NCBI RefSeq assembly: GCF_000317105.1 | Contig: NC_019693.1 | Coordinates: 6,821,227-6,885,226, forward strand | Direction of reading: 5' to 3' | DNA from: Oscillatoria acuminata PCC 6304 | GTDB taxonomy: Bacteria; Cyanobacteriota; Cyanobacteriia; Cyanobacteriales; Laspinemataceae | DNA: 64,000 nt | Part shown: positions 1 to 9,406 of the stretch, in pieces | Numbering within the stretch: the stretch's first letter is position 1 | How the letters are laid out: the number at the start of each line of letters is the position of its first letter | Position numbers and translations under genes: made by a program | The notes under the pieces: generated by a model | Databases searched by the model: none | Told to the model about the DNA's origin: nothing | What the model saw: the letters and a program-made list of their open reading frames with translations, nothing else

Positions 1-1594
1 AATCATCACTTTCTCTGGCATTTCTCAATAGGTTTTCTAATCGGTTCCACCTAAAGTCCCCATCTTTAAACAGCAGGTCTCTCAATGACCCGCGCAATTC
101 TGGGGAGGGGTCGGTTAATAGGCGTTTAGCCACATAAGGATAGGCTTTACTCAGGACTTTAAAATTCGGATCAACATTAATCGCAATCCCTTCTAAAGTA
201 ACTAAGGAGCGAATAATTAAGGCATAATAGGCGGGAACCCGGAAGGGGTACTCGTACATGATTTCCGACAGTTGGTCGGTAATGCTCTTAAAGTTGAGTT
301 CGGCGACACTGGCACCGAGGGCGTTATTAAAGACGTTGGCGAGGGCCGGGATAATCGGGGTGAGGTCGGTTTCTGGGGTGAGAAATTCGAGTTTGACGTA
401 ATCTTTGGCGAGTCCTTCAAAATCCCGGTTGACGAGATGGACGACGGCTTGAATCAGTCCATATCTTTGATAGGGTTTGACCTCACTCATCATCCCGAAA
501 TCCAGATAGGCGAGTTTCCCATCTTCGGTGGCGAGGAGGTTGCCCGGGTGGGGGTCAGCATGGAAAAACCCATGTTCGAGTAACTGGCGCAGGGAACATT
601 GAACGCCGACTTCGATTAGGTATTTGGCGTCGATGCCTTGGGCGGTGAGGGCGGGAATTTGAGTGAGTTTGGTGCCGTTGATCCACTCCATTGTGAGAAC
701 TCGACGTCCGGTATATTTCCAGTAAATTTTGGGGACGTAGATATCTTTGAGATGGCCGTAGAGTTGGGCAAAACGTTCGGCGTTTTCTCCTTCTTTGTTG
801 TAGTCCATTTCTTCATAGATGCGAGTACCAAACTCGTCCATGATGGCTACTAAGTCGCTGCGAACTTGTTTGACATTTTTTTGCACCCAGATTGCCAGTT
901 GGCGTAAGACATAGACATCGAGTCCCATGCTTTCGGCGAGTCCCGGGCGTTGGACTTTGATGGCGACGGTTTCGCCGGTTTTGAGTTTACCTTTGTAAAC
1001 TTGGCCGAGGGAGGCGGCAGCTACGGGGTCTGGGGTGATTTCGGCATAGATGGCGGAAGGCCGATCGCCGAGTTCTTCTTCGATAAATTGGTAGGCGAGT
1101 TCGTTGGGAAACGGCGGTAGCTGGTCCTGGAGTTTGGCGAGTTCTTCTAAATACAGGGGCGGCACTAAGTCGGGGCGAGTGGAGAGGGCCTGTCCCACTT
1201 TAATGAATGCGGGCCCTAAGTTAGTCAGGGTGGTTCTCAGTTTGACAGCGCGTTTGCGTTCATTTTGTTTGACGCGACCCCATTTTTTATCCCGCCAAAT
1301 TCCAAAGGCAAGGGTAAGGAGGGGCCACAAAATAGCAAATCTGCGCCCCCAGACTAGAAAGGGCCGATCGCCATAGAGTTCGGTGATGGCAACGGGGTCG
1401 TACAACAGCGCATTACTGTCTGAGTACGGTGCACCGGATTTGAGCGGGACCCGTTCGGTGGCGGCGGAATCAATGTCCACGGTGACTGGGAGATTGTTCA
1501 CCCGTTCGGGAAAGGGAGATAAACCGGGAGATTGTTCCAAAACGGTATCAGGCTGAAATTTGACGGAGGGAGGAGAAACGGTCTTTGTATCCAT
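1..1594 (-). CDS. UbiB/ABC1 (AarF) family atypical kinase, 3' part outside window
   Basis: I translated this gene by hand; it runs off the left edge, so its C-terminus is missing (about 531 residues visible). Seen: a variable N-terminus; the ABC1/UbiB KxGQ-like segment FIKVGQALSTRPDLVP (near residue 130); an Ala-rich nucleotide loop AAASLGQVYKG; the lysine motif VAIKVQRPG; the catalytic loop HADPHPGNLL; and the metal-binding YLDFGMMS. Family knowledge: these ATP-binding atypical kinases support quinone or isoprenoid-lipid homeostasis, and cyanobacteria carry several paralogues, so the exact substrate cannot be assigned. I chose the ATG at 1594 (MDTKTV). An in-frame ATG at 1621 would add nine residues. 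The gene is followed by about 270 bp without a gene before the cyclase-like gene on the same strand. Confidence 0.9.
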   Translation of the reverse strand, partial: MDTKTVSPPSVKFQPDTVLEQSPGLSPFPERVNNLPVTVDIDSAATERVPLKSGAPYSDSNALLYDPVAITELYGDRPFLVWGRRFAILWPLLTLAFGIWRDKKWGRVKQNERKRAVKLRTTLTNLGPAFIKVGQALSTRPDLVPPLYLEELAKLQDQLPPFPNELAYQFIEEELGDRPSAIYAEITPDPVAAASLGQVYKGKLKTGETVAIKVQRPGLAESMGLDVYVLRQLAIWVQKNVKQVRSDLVAIMDEFGTRIYEEMDYNKEGENAERFAQLYGHLKDIYVPKIYWKYTGRRVLTMEWINGTKLTQIPALTAQGIDAKYLIEVGVQCSLRQLLEHGFFHADPHPGNLLATEDGKLAYLDFGMMSEVKPYQRYGLIQAVVHLVNRDFEGLAKDYVKLEFLTPETDLTPIIPALANVFNNALGASVAELNFKSITDQLSEIMYEYPFRVPAYYALIIRSLVTLEGIAINVDPNFKVLSKAYPYVAKRLLTDPSPELRGSLRDLLFKDGDFRWNRLENLLRNARESDD

Positions 1595-1864
1595 GTATTC
1601 GAGACCCACTGACGGAACCATGTTAACTATTGTAACAATTCCGTCGCGGTCTGCTCAGAAATGCCTCGGGATCTAAGTCCGAGGGATGAGGAGGTCCAGG
1701 TTGCAGTCGCCTGAAATCTTTCGCGGGTATAACGACGGAACGCCAGGGGAGATTCAAAAACGAACTGCACGGTTGTAGAGCATCCGATGGCAATAACGCT
1801 CATCCCTATTCCGTCGAAACCCACTCCCTCAACAACAGGATGCCCTTGTTTTGTTGTTTTGCGG

Positions 1865-2707
1865 CTAATGTTCCGCCAGTTCCCAAGATTTCTTAGCCAC
1901 CCAGGACCCATCCCAATCCGCGTTAGGGGGTTCTTTGAGCAATCGCTGACAGCGCTTTAGATGCAACCGCGCGGCGCGATCGTGGCTGTTGATTTCCAAG
2001 ACAGTGGCAAATTCTCCCATTGCGATCGCAAACTTGCGATTAAGATAATATTGCCGTCCGAGGTCATAGTGTTCCATGACCTTCTTACTCTCGTCGGAAA
2101 TCGTTTCTCCCTTGAGTCCCAGATATTGATAGAGGGCGACGGGGGGATAGTTCGATCGCATCCGAATCCGGTCCAGTTCTCGGGCCCAAATTCGCTCCTC
2201 GCAGGCTCGATAGGTATTTTCTCCCAAGACGATATTGCAGCCATATTGATTGCTTACCCCTTGGAGAAGATTGCCCAGATTGACACCATCGCCCACGGCG
2301 CTAAATTGCAGGGACTTGTTTTCCGCAATATTATTGCTAATGGTCCAATCCGAATTAATCCCAATCCCCATTTGAATCATGGGTTGATTTTTCTCTTGGC
2401 GATGATGATTAAATTCATCAAGTTTTTTGTGCATGGCGATCGCCGTTTCCAATGCCATCCACCCATGATTTTCTAGGAACTGGGGTGCACCAAAAACGAC
2501 AATCAGTCCATTGCCAATACAAGCCACTTCTATTTGCTGCTCGTGATTCTGCCTGTACTGATTCACGGCCTCCAGCATTGACTCGAAATAGTCTTGAAGC
2601 AGACGGGCGACCTCGGAGGCTTCTAAATTTTCCGTCAAGCTACTATAGCCGGAAATTTCAGAGAATAAGACTGAAACTTCTTGGCGATCGCCGCTAGGAT
2701 TTACCAT
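1865..2707 (-). CDS. Degenerate class III nucleotide cyclase-like protein (probable pseudo-cyclase)
   Basis: The 280-aa protein consists of a single cyclase homology domain (residues 8-190) plus a C-terminal TPR-like tail. It is a clear paralogue of the C-terminal third of the adenylyl cyclase just upstream, tail included (both end in an EPPxxDW segment). The catalytic positions have changed. The first metal Asp (FSDI upstream) is Glu in LFSEISGY. The second (YIGDA) is Asn in CIGNGL. The substrate Lys before it is Ala. The transition-state Arg in VNLGSR is Leu in VNLGNL, while the Asn is kept. By knowledge of class III cyclases this should abolish catalysis, so a regulatory or dimerisation role is inferred. 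The reading frame is intact and the domain is complete, which argues against simple decay. It lies 121 bp downstream of the active paralogue and may be co-transcribed. Confidence 0.82.
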   Translation of the reverse strand: MVNPSGDRQEVSVLFSEISGYSSLTENLEASEVARLLQDYFESMLEAVNQYRQNHEQQIEVACIGNGLIVVFGAPQFLENHGWMALETAIAMHKKLDEFNHHRQEKNQPMIQMGIGINSDWTISNNIAENKSLQFSAVGDGVNLGNLLQGVSNQYGCNIVLGENTYRACEERIWARELDRIRMRSNYPPVALYQYLGLKGETISDESKKVMEHYDLGRQYYLNRKFAIAMGEFATVLEINSHDRAARLHLKRCQRLLKEPPNADWDGSWVAKKSWELAEH

Positions 2708-2828
2708 ATTCCATACACATTGTCAACTACCGATTCAATCTTTCCTCAAGCAATCAGGAGTAAGAACGATGCCAAAGCAGAATTCTGACTCCTGAATTCT
2801 AGGTTGTACCCTTGTTCTGTTTAGGATA

Positions 2829-5501
2829 CTACTTTTCGGTGAGATTCCAGACCCCATTCCAGTCATCCGGTGGGGGTTCCACCACAAAATGTTGACAGCG
2901 ATCCATCTGTAAGGATGCCGCCTTATTATTCTTATCAAGTTCCAACACTTTACCAAACTCTTGGAGAGCTTTAGCAAATTGCCGAGATAGATAAAACTCC
3001 CGTCCCTTGGTGTAGGATTCGATAATTTGCATATTGTGGTCAGAAATTGGGTCCGATCGCAATCCCACCAATTCATAAATTTTGACAGGTTCGCTTTTCC
3101 CTTTTACAGTAATAAAGTCCAACTCCCGAACATAAACCTTGTCTGCACAAGGACTGTATGTCTTTTCACTGATCACGATATCAGTCCCATACATTTTGCT
3201 CGTGCCTTCTAACCGAGACCCGAGGTTAACCCCATCGCCAATCGAGGTCAATTCCATCCGTTTGCTGGACCCGATATTCCCACTGACCACTTCATCCGAG
3301 TGGATCCCAATTCCAATTTTCAGGATTTGCTTACCGGCAGCAGTCCGATTGTTGTTAAACTCAATCAACCGTCGCCGCATTTCTATCGCCGTTTGGACCG
3401 CACACCAGGCATGGTCCTTGAGGGGGAGAGGAGACCCAAACACCGCCATGATCGCATCCCCGATATATTTATCCAGGGTCCCCTTGTACTGAAACACCGC
3501 ATCGACCATCGACTCAAAATATTCATTGAGCATGACGACGACATCTTCCGCCTCCATGCCTTCGGTGAGGGTGGTGTAGCTGCGGATATCCGAGAACAAG
3601 ACCGAGACTTCCTTGCGCTTGCCGCCTAATCCCGTGTCCCCAGAGGCCAGTAACTGTTCGGCCACTTCCTGGGTCATGTAGCGATACATGGTGCTCTTGA
3701 GTCGTTTCTCATCGCTGATATCTTCCATGACCACCAGGGCACCATAAACATTGCTTCGGTCCGAGGCATCAGCAATGGAGTTAATTGACAAGTTAATACT
3801 GTGTTGTTCTTTGTCGTCTTTGGCAACCAGGGTTTGGTCGGGATAATATTGCTGACGAGATTTATCATCTTTGGCCGTCAATGCTGCATCAAACCACTTA
3901 GAAAAGTCTCCATCTTTAATTTGGATTAAGTCCCGCACGGATTTGCCTTCGATGCGATCGCTTACTTCCAGACCCAGTAATTGACGGGCACTATCATTAG
4001 CAGCGATCGCATTTCCGGATTTATCCGTCGAAATCACCCCATTGCTCAAGCTGCGCAAAATGTCCCGTTGCATTTGCTCTTGCTGCTTGACCGTGGCAAA
4101 GAGTTTGGCATTTTGCAACGCCACTCCCGCTTGGGTATTAAACGCCTGCATAAATTCCTGATCGGACCGATTGAAACTGGCTTTCCAGCAATCAGGGGCT
4201 TCCGGCCATTCGGTCGGTTCATAAGGAGGATGCTCCCCTTGTTTTTTCTTATTCACCAACTGGGTCACCCCAATCAGTTCCCCATCGGAATTGAACACCG
4301 GCATACATAATAAACTGCAAGTCCGATACCCGCTTTGTTGATCCACCCGCTTACTGGTTTCGCAACCGGGATGATCGTACAAATCAAAGGGGATATTTAG
4401 GGGTTCTCCAGTTTTCCCAACCGTCCCAGCATAGCCGACCCCCATAGGAATTCGGATTTCCTTTAACTCCCCTCTCGGACCGATCGGGATCTTAGTCCAT
4501 AGGTCATTTTTATCCCGGTCGATCAACCATAAGGTGCTGCGATCGGCGTTCATCAGTTGCTTCGCCTCATCCATCACCTTTTTCAAGGTTTCTTCCAAGT
4601 CGAGACTACTCTTACTCAACGATTGAGTCGCTGACATGAGTGCGGCGGCGGCGCGTTGCCGCTGAGTTGCTTTATAGAAAGATTTCGAGGATTCCAGAAT
4701 CAGGCGAATTGAGGGGGCAAACTCTTCAAATACCCGCTCATCTTCTTCCGTAAAGCCCTTTGCATTAATCCGTTCGGACAATTCCGCGTCCGCATCATGG
4801 ATTTTTTTTAACTTATTGAGTAACTGAACCACCGCGACTAAAGCCCCTTGTTCGTTTAACAGGGGTAAACAGAGCATCGTGTAGGTGCGGTAGCCTGTTT
4901 TCTTAAACTGTTCCTTCGCTGCACCGGAACGGGAATCGTCAAAGAAATCAAAGGGGATATTAACGACTTTCTTAAACGTAGCGACTTCCCCAGCAATTCC
5001 CTTATCCGCTGGAATCCTAATCTCTAAAGGCTTACCCCCTGCACCTTTGGCTATGATGGACCACAGTTCGTTCTTTTCTTCATCTAATAAAAATATCGTA
5101 GTGCGGTCCGCGCCGAGGAGTTCCCCAGTTTTTAGGGTGATGGAACGCAACATTTCATCGAGAATCGAGTCAAACCCTTGGGCATCGAGGAGGCTGTCGA
5201 GCATCGACAGGGTTTGATTGACGACTTCGAGCTTCCCTTCCACATCTTTGACAACTTGGGTGAAGCTGTCTTTGTTGAGAGGGGCGAGAAAGCTGGTGAA
5301 GGTCCCCTTGGACTGAACTAAAGACCCCCCACCGCTACTGTTACTCGGAGGGCTAGATTCGGGTTCGCTCACCGATGCCGATGTGGACCGTTGATGATCG
5401 GGCTTGCCGCCGTCAACGATTTGAGGGGTCACATCAATCACGGCACCAGCACTACTATTGTTATGGTCCCAAGCCTTTGGATTTGGAGATGCAGCTGTCA
5501 T
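2829..5501 (-). CDS. Adenylate cyclase with two GAF domains and a PAS domain (CyaB-type)
   Basis: This 890-aa multidomain protein has a variable N-terminus, GAF1 (about 105-275), GAF2 (about 300-485), PAS (about 490-610), a class III cyclase domain (about 627-800) and a C-terminal TPR-like tail ending in EPPPDDW. Both metal-binding Asp residues are present (VLFSDIRSY and KYIGDAIMAVFG), as are the substrate Lys before IGD, the Thr in ELTSIGDG and the Asn/Arg pair in VNLGSR. It should therefore make cAMP. The architecture is that of Anabaena CyaB1/CyaB2, where the GAF domains bind cyclic nucleotide and autoactivate the enzyme. No transmembrane segment is seen, so it is probably cytosolic. The gene is preceded by almost 700 bp without genes and followed by a degenerate cyclase paralogue. 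Confidence 0.93.
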   Translation of the reverse strand: MTAASPNPKAWDHNNSSAGAVIDVTPQIVDGGKPDHQRSTSASVSEPESSPPSNSSGGGSLVQSKGTFTSFLAPLNKDSFTQVVKDVEGKLEVVNQTLSMLDSLLDAQGFDSILDEMLRSITLKTGELLGADRTTIFLLDEEKNELWSIIAKGAGGKPLEIRIPADKGIAGEVATFKKVVNIPFDFFDDSRSGAAKEQFKKTGYRTYTMLCLPLLNEQGALVAVVQLLNKLKKIHDADAELSERINAKGFTEEDERVFEEFAPSIRLILESSKSFYKATQRQRAAAALMSATQSLSKSSLDLEETLKKVMDEAKQLMNADRSTLWLIDRDKNDLWTKIPIGPRGELKEIRIPMGVGYAGTVGKTGEPLNIPFDLYDHPGCETSKRVDQQSGYRTCSLLCMPVFNSDGELIGVTQLVNKKKQGEHPPYEPTEWPEAPDCWKASFNRSDQEFMQAFNTQAGVALQNAKLFATVKQQEQMQRDILRSLSNGVISTDKSGNAIAANDSARQLLGLEVSDRIEGKSVRDLIQIKDGDFSKWFDAALTAKDDKSRQQYYPDQTLVAKDDKEQHSINLSINSIADASDRSNVYGALVVMEDISDEKRLKSTMYRYMTQEVAEQLLASGDTGLGGKRKEVSVLFSDIRSYTTLTEGMEAEDVVVMLNEYFESMVDAVFQYKGTLDKYIGDAIMAVFGSPLPLKDHAWCAVQTAIEMRRRLIEFNNNRTAAGKQILKIGIGIHSDEVVSGNIGSSKRMELTSIGDGVNLGSRLEGTSKMYGTDIVISEKTYSPCADKVYVRELDFITVKGKSEPVKIYELVGLRSDPISDHNMQIIESYTKGREFYLSRQFAKALQEFGKVLELDKNNKAASLQMDRCQHFVVEPPPDDWNGVWNLTEK

Positions 5502-6195
5502 AAGATCTATAACTCTTTACTTCAGACCAGGAGTCAGCGAATTTCTTGGATTATGTAAGTGTCCTGCCGAGAACGCTGGATGGATTTGTTGCACAAAGCC
5601 TAGCAGATCCGGTAACTATCTCTTTAAGTTTACTCTGTCCATAAATAATTAGACATTTTGGAATTCATTCTCGATCGCTTCATTTCAGCCCTCCTTGGGC
5701 GGTTTTTTGGGGTCCTCTGGGATGTCCGCATTGAGTTTGGACTCCGAGTCAGAGGGAGAACGCTAAGGAGATTCTGACACTACCTGCTGAAATTCAATGT
5801 GACCCTTTCTACTGTTTCCACTTTTTTTCAAAAATTTTTGATAAATGTTCAATGGATGATTAGGGTTGTATCAGGTTTGATGGCAGCTTAACCGATGGGA
5901 TTGAACAATCAGGCGATTTGGGAAAGCGCCTCGTTGTTGTAGCATTTTGACGAGCAATGGTGATCCGGTGCAAAAGCGTTACTCGGTCTAACGGTCAGCC
6001 CGTCATAACGTTTGAAATTCGCTTTTCTAGTTGTAACATTTTTTGGAAAATTGGGAACCCGGATTTTGAACTTTACATGGCGCTATGCATCACCGCGATC
6101 GCTCCTAGCGCCAAGGGATTACAGACTGTTATCCTATCCGGTTCCGTCTCCTGTGTTTCTAGCGGTCCAATTTGGGCAGAAAATCCAGGGAGTGT
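5502..6195. other. Intergenic region with no supported gene
   Basis: About 690 bp lie between the start of the adenylate cyclase gene and the end of recN. Short open frames here have no recognisable protein pattern. A weak hairpin (GCCC-TCCTT-GGGC) followed by a T-run sits near 5689-5712, and one HIP1 site is near 6098. The cyclase promoter is presumably in the 5510-5900 part, but I see no confident -35/-10 pair. Confidence 0.4.
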
Positions 6196-8007
6196 TTAAG
6201 AACTGCGGGTTTGAATTTGTCGAACGGAGGCGGCTTGGTTGAGCAAGGATTGGGCCCAGGCGATCGCCTCGGATGCGCCTTGTCCCCCAGCTAGTTGCGC
6301 CAGTTCTTCTCGTCGTTGCTCACTAGAAAGGGCTGTCACTCGGACCACGGTGCGTTCTTCTGGTGCAAGGGGTGCAGGGGGGGTGGACCCGTTGCCGGGG
6401 GATTGGGCGGATTTAAGGGCAGGATCGGTTGCCTCGGGGGTTTCTTCAGAACTGCCAATGACTTGTTTATTCACTCGAAAATGAAAGTCTGCCATTGCTG
6501 CAACAATCGGTTGATGGGTGACAAATAACACCTGTTGACCCTGGGAGAGTTGGTGGAGTTTTTGGGCGATCGCCCCGGCAACTCGTCCGGAAACTCCCGC
6601 ATCAATTTCATCAAAAACCAGGGTAGCGGCATTATCTACCTGCACGAAACAGGATTGCAGGGCCAGCAAAAATCGACTCATTTCCCCCCCAGAGGCGATT
6701 TCGGCCACAGGTTGCAACGGTTCCCCGGGATTGGGACTAAACAGGAAAATAATCCGATCGCTGCCGGTACTGGTGGGCGTTACGGCTTCAATCTGCACCT
6801 GAAACTGGACATTATCCATCGCCAGGGGTTTGAGTTCCTCGATGAGGCGTTGTTCTAACCGCAAGGCAGCAGTCCGTCGTAGATGGGTTAATTCTTCACA
6901 GGTTTGGATGAGTTCGGCTTGGCGGGCTTGATAGAGGCGTTCTAGGACCTCCACGGCGCGATCGGCTTGGGTGAGTTCCTCCAGTTCTGCCTCAATGCGA
7001 TGGAAGTAGGCGATCGCCGCACTCAGGTTCGGTCCGTACTTGCGGCAAATTTGCTTAAGTTGAGCCATCCGTTGTTCCACCTCCGCCAAGCGGTCGGGAT
7101 CAGCTTCTAAACTGGAACTGTAGCTACTCATCTGCCGTCCCGCCTCGATCGCCAAAGCTAAGGCATCATTGACCATATCTAGGACCCCTTGCAGTTCCAA
7201 GTCATAAGCCACCATATCCTGTAGGGTTTGTTCCACTTCTCCCAACAGGTCCGCCGCCGCCAAAGACCCATCATTTTGTTGATAAAGGGCTTGATAGACG
7301 CGATCGCTCTGTTCCTGGAGTTCCACCACATGGGACAGGCGCTGCCGTTCCTGTTCCAGTTGCTCTAACTCGTCCGCTTCGTTGAGATTCGCTTCCGAGA
7401 GTTCTTTGACTTGATAATCCAGTAAATCAATCCGTTGTAAGCGCTGTTGTTCCGATTGCCGACTATCTTCTAACGCTTGTCGGGCGGCATTGGCTTCCCC
7501 ATAGCGAGTTACCACCCCTTGGCGGACTGCCAGGACCTCGGGACCGGCAAAGGCATCTAGCCAATCCCGCTGACGTGCCGGTTGTCCCAGTTGAACCGTT
7601 TGCCCTTGGGCGGTGATTTCCACCAGGCGATCGCGCAGTTGTTCCATGAGTTGCCGATTCACCAGCACCCCATTTAACCGCGATCGGCTCCGCATGGCCC
7701 CTCCTTTCCCGAACACCAGTTCCCGACTGACGACAAGGAGAGTGCCATCTAACAGTTCAATTTCTTGCTCTCGGACATAAGCCGCTACTGGGGGTTCCAG
7801 TTCAAAGGTGGCTTCAATCAGCGATCGCCCGGTTCCCGTGCGGATAGCCCTTCCCGTACATTTGCCCCCCAACACGGCATCCAGGGCGTCCAGAATAATC
7901 GATTTTCCCGCCCCCGTTTCCCCGGTGAGGACATTGAGACCCTTACCAAAGTCCAGATCTAAGCAGTCAATTAAGGCAAAATTTTCTATCCGCAGGGACA
8001 GCAACAT
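6196..8007 (-). CDS. recN: DNA repair protein RecN (SMC-like ATPase)
   Basis: The 603-aa protein has RecN order and length: N-terminal ATPase half with Walker A GETGAGKS (residues 29-36), a long Gln/Glu-rich coiled-coil middle (about 160-390), then the ABC signature IASGGEMSRFLLAL, Walker B LVFDEIDAGVSGR and an H-loop FVTHQP. RecN organises broken DNA ends for recombination repair. An oddity is a low-complexity Pro/Ser/Glu insert after the H-loop (roughly residues 515-550) before the final conserved ERTVVRVTALS segment. RecN proteins usually go straight from the H-loop region to that strand, so this is a lineage-specific insertion. The start MLLSLRIENFALI matches the conserved RecN N-terminus. 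Confidence 0.96.
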   Translation of the reverse strand: MLLSLRIENFALIDCLDLDFGKGLNVLTGETGAGKSIILDALDAVLGGKCTGRAIRTGTGRSLIEATFELEPPVAAYVREQEIELLDGTLLVVSRELVFGKGGAMRSRSRLNGVLVNRQLMEQLRDRLVEITAQGQTVQLGQPARQRDWLDAFAGPEVLAVRQGVVTRYGEANAARQALEDSRQSEQQRLQRIDLLDYQVKELSEANLNEADELEQLEQERQRLSHVVELQEQSDRVYQALYQQNDGSLAAADLLGEVEQTLQDMVAYDLELQGVLDMVNDALALAIEAGRQMSSYSSSLEADPDRLAEVEQRMAQLKQICRKYGPNLSAAIAYFHRIEAELEELTQADRAVEVLERLYQARQAELIQTCEELTHLRRTAALRLEQRLIEELKPLAMDNVQFQVQIEAVTPTSTGSDRIIFLFSPNPGEPLQPVAEIASGGEMSRFLLALQSCFVQVDNAATLVFDEIDAGVSGRVAGAIAQKLHQLSQGQQVLFVTHQPIVAAMADFHFRVNKQVIGSSEETPEATDPALKSAQSPGNGSTPPAPLAPEERTVVRVTALSSEQRREELAQLAGGQGASEAIAWAQSLLNQAASVRQIQTRSS

Positions 8008-8242
8008 AGCAATTCTTATCCTTGTGGAACTCTACAGGGGAAAAGCCCCGCCTTCTTGCAGAAGGTCGGCGCTCCGATCAATTTCCAGGGTGTTGAGTAC
8101 AATAGAAATGTCCTTTGATTGTTTGCTTGATGACAATCTTACCGCGAAAAATATTTAATACTGATGATAGAGGCTCAGTGCGAGAGCTTTTGGTTAGATT
8201 GATTTCACGGCGATACTTTAAAAAAAATCAATAGTTTTCTTT

Positions 8243-8434
8243 ATGGAATCTGGTAGTCCTTCTGCCCGGTCTTCTGAACCCTTTCCCCAAAAGACTTTAT
8301 CCAATTTATTGGGTGGGGCGATCGCCTTACTCACTCTCTTGTTGCCCCTGGTGGCGATCGCGACTTTTTCCGCGAATCGTCTCCCGAACCTGCCGTCCCC
8401 CCCATCCTATCCCCTCAGCGGGGTGAGGAGGTGA
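8243..8434 (+). CDS. Small single-pass membrane protein, function unknown
   Basis: The 63-aa protein starts with a polar stretch (residues 1-20) followed by one strong transmembrane helix (about 23-43, GGAIALLTLLLPLVAIATF) and a Pro-rich tail. Similar short proteins with a SNLLGGAIALLTL-type segment are, to my recollection, widespread in cyanobacteria, but no function is known to me. No good Shine-Dalgarno precedes the ATG (upstream is TTTTCTTT). It stands alone between recN on the other strand and a MITE-like element. The hydrophobic helix and HIP1-containing codons support coding, but the short length keeps this provisional. Confidence 0.55.
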   Translation: MESGSPSARSSEPFPQKTLSNLLGGAIALLTLLLPLVAIATFSANRLPNLPSPPSYPLSGVRR

Positions 8435-8479
8435 CCCCAGCGCCTTGATATTCCCGGGACCGGCTTTCCCCACAAACCC

Positions 8480-8668
8480 TAGCCCTGTCAAGGTGTGTAG
8501 ATTGTAGGGGCGTATTGCATACGCCCTCTTTTGGGCGTATGCAATACGCCCCTACAAGAAACCCTGATTTTTCGTCATCAAATTTACCTCTTGTAGGGGC
8601 GCGAGAGTGATCGCCTGTCCAAGAAATAAGGATTTGGGGTCATTAAATTGATCACCTTGACAGGGCTA
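8480..8668. mobile_element. MITE-like element, family A copy 1 (TIR TAGCCCTGTCAAGGTG, 12-bp TSD)
   Basis: This 189-bp non-coding element begins with TAGCCCTGTCAAGGTG and ends with its exact reverse complement CACCTTGACAGGGCTA. It is bracketed by a perfect 12-bp direct repeat CCCCACAAACCC (8468-8479 and 8669-8680), as expected of a target-site duplication. Inside is a long palindrome built on GTAGGGGCGTATTGCATACG and its complement. The left 130 bp are almost identical to the copy at 35536; the right part is different. It has no ORF, so movement would need a transposase supplied in trans. Confidence 0.85.
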
Positions 8669-8881
8669 CCCCACAAACCCCCACCCTGTTCACGCAGCAA
8701 ACCGATGGTTTGTGGGTTCAAGGTTTCTGGTACGATGGCTGACGGACTGTTCTGCGGTGAAACAGCCCGATCGCCCATCTGAGCGACGGCGTTGAGCACC
8801 CTAGGCTGACCCCAATTCAACCCTGCTGAATCGGCAAGATTCGGGTAGGTAAAAACGACCCTCGCCATCCAAGGAGTTATT

Positions 8882-9406
8882 GTGGACTTAACGAAGATTC
8901 CAGCCCAACCGAAACCTGGTCTGATTAATGTCTTAATTGAAATCGCAGGCGGAAGCAAGAATAAGTACGAATTTGATAAAGACTTAGAAGCCTTTGCCCT
9001 CGATCGCGTCCTCTATGCCTCGGTGCAGTATCCCTTCGATTATGGCTTCATCCCCAATACCCTGGCTGAGGATGGAGACCCCCTCGATGGCATGGTAATT
9101 ATGGATGAACCCACCTTTCCCGGTTGTGTGATTGCCGCCCGTCCCGTCGGGTTTTTAGAAATGATTGACGGCGGGGACCCGGATGAAAAAATTCTCTGCG
9201 TTCCGGACAAAGACCCCCGCTATGCTCATGTCAAATCCCTCAAAGATATCGCCCCTCACCGCTTAGAGGAAATTGCTGAATTTTTCAGAACCTACAAAAA
9301 TCTGGAAAAGAAGAAAACCGAAATTCTCGGTTGGCATGATGTGGAAAAGGTGATGCCTCTGGTTGAGAAGTGCATTAAAGCCGGTCAACAAGTCGGAAGA
9401 AACTAG
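8882..9406 (+). CDS. ppa: Inorganic pyrophosphatase (family I, soluble)
   Basis: The enzyme hydrolyses PPi to two phosphates and so drives biosynthetic reactions in the cytosol. The 174-aa length and sequence fit bacterial family I enzymes: [32 protein letters not shown], the metal-binding signature [15 protein letters not shown] (about residues 62-76) and the downstream [12 protein letters not shown] (Asp and Lys of the active site). The start is GTG at 8882, supported by AAGGAGTT a few bases upstream and the usual position of the MDLTKIP N-terminus. The gene is monocistronic. A GC-rich hairpin lies downstream at 9478-9501. Confidence 0.96.
   Translation: MDLTKIPAQPKPGLINVLIEIAGGSKNKYEFDKDLEAFALDRVLYASVQYPFDYGFIPNTLAEDGDPLDGMVIMDEPTFPGCVIAARPVGFLEMIDGGDPDEKILCVPDKDPRYAHVKSLKDIAPHRLEEIAEFFRTYKNLEKKKTEILGWHDVEKVMPLVEKCIKAGQQVGRN

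Noticed and set aside
1627-1911. 94-codon minus-strand frame between the pseudo-cyclase and the UbiB gene
   Set aside because: It overlaps the cyclase-like C-terminus in another frame and has no family pattern.
5957-6242. Open frames of 76-80 codons on the plus strand
   Set aside because: No family pattern, no ribosome site, and they end against the 3' end of recN on the other strand.
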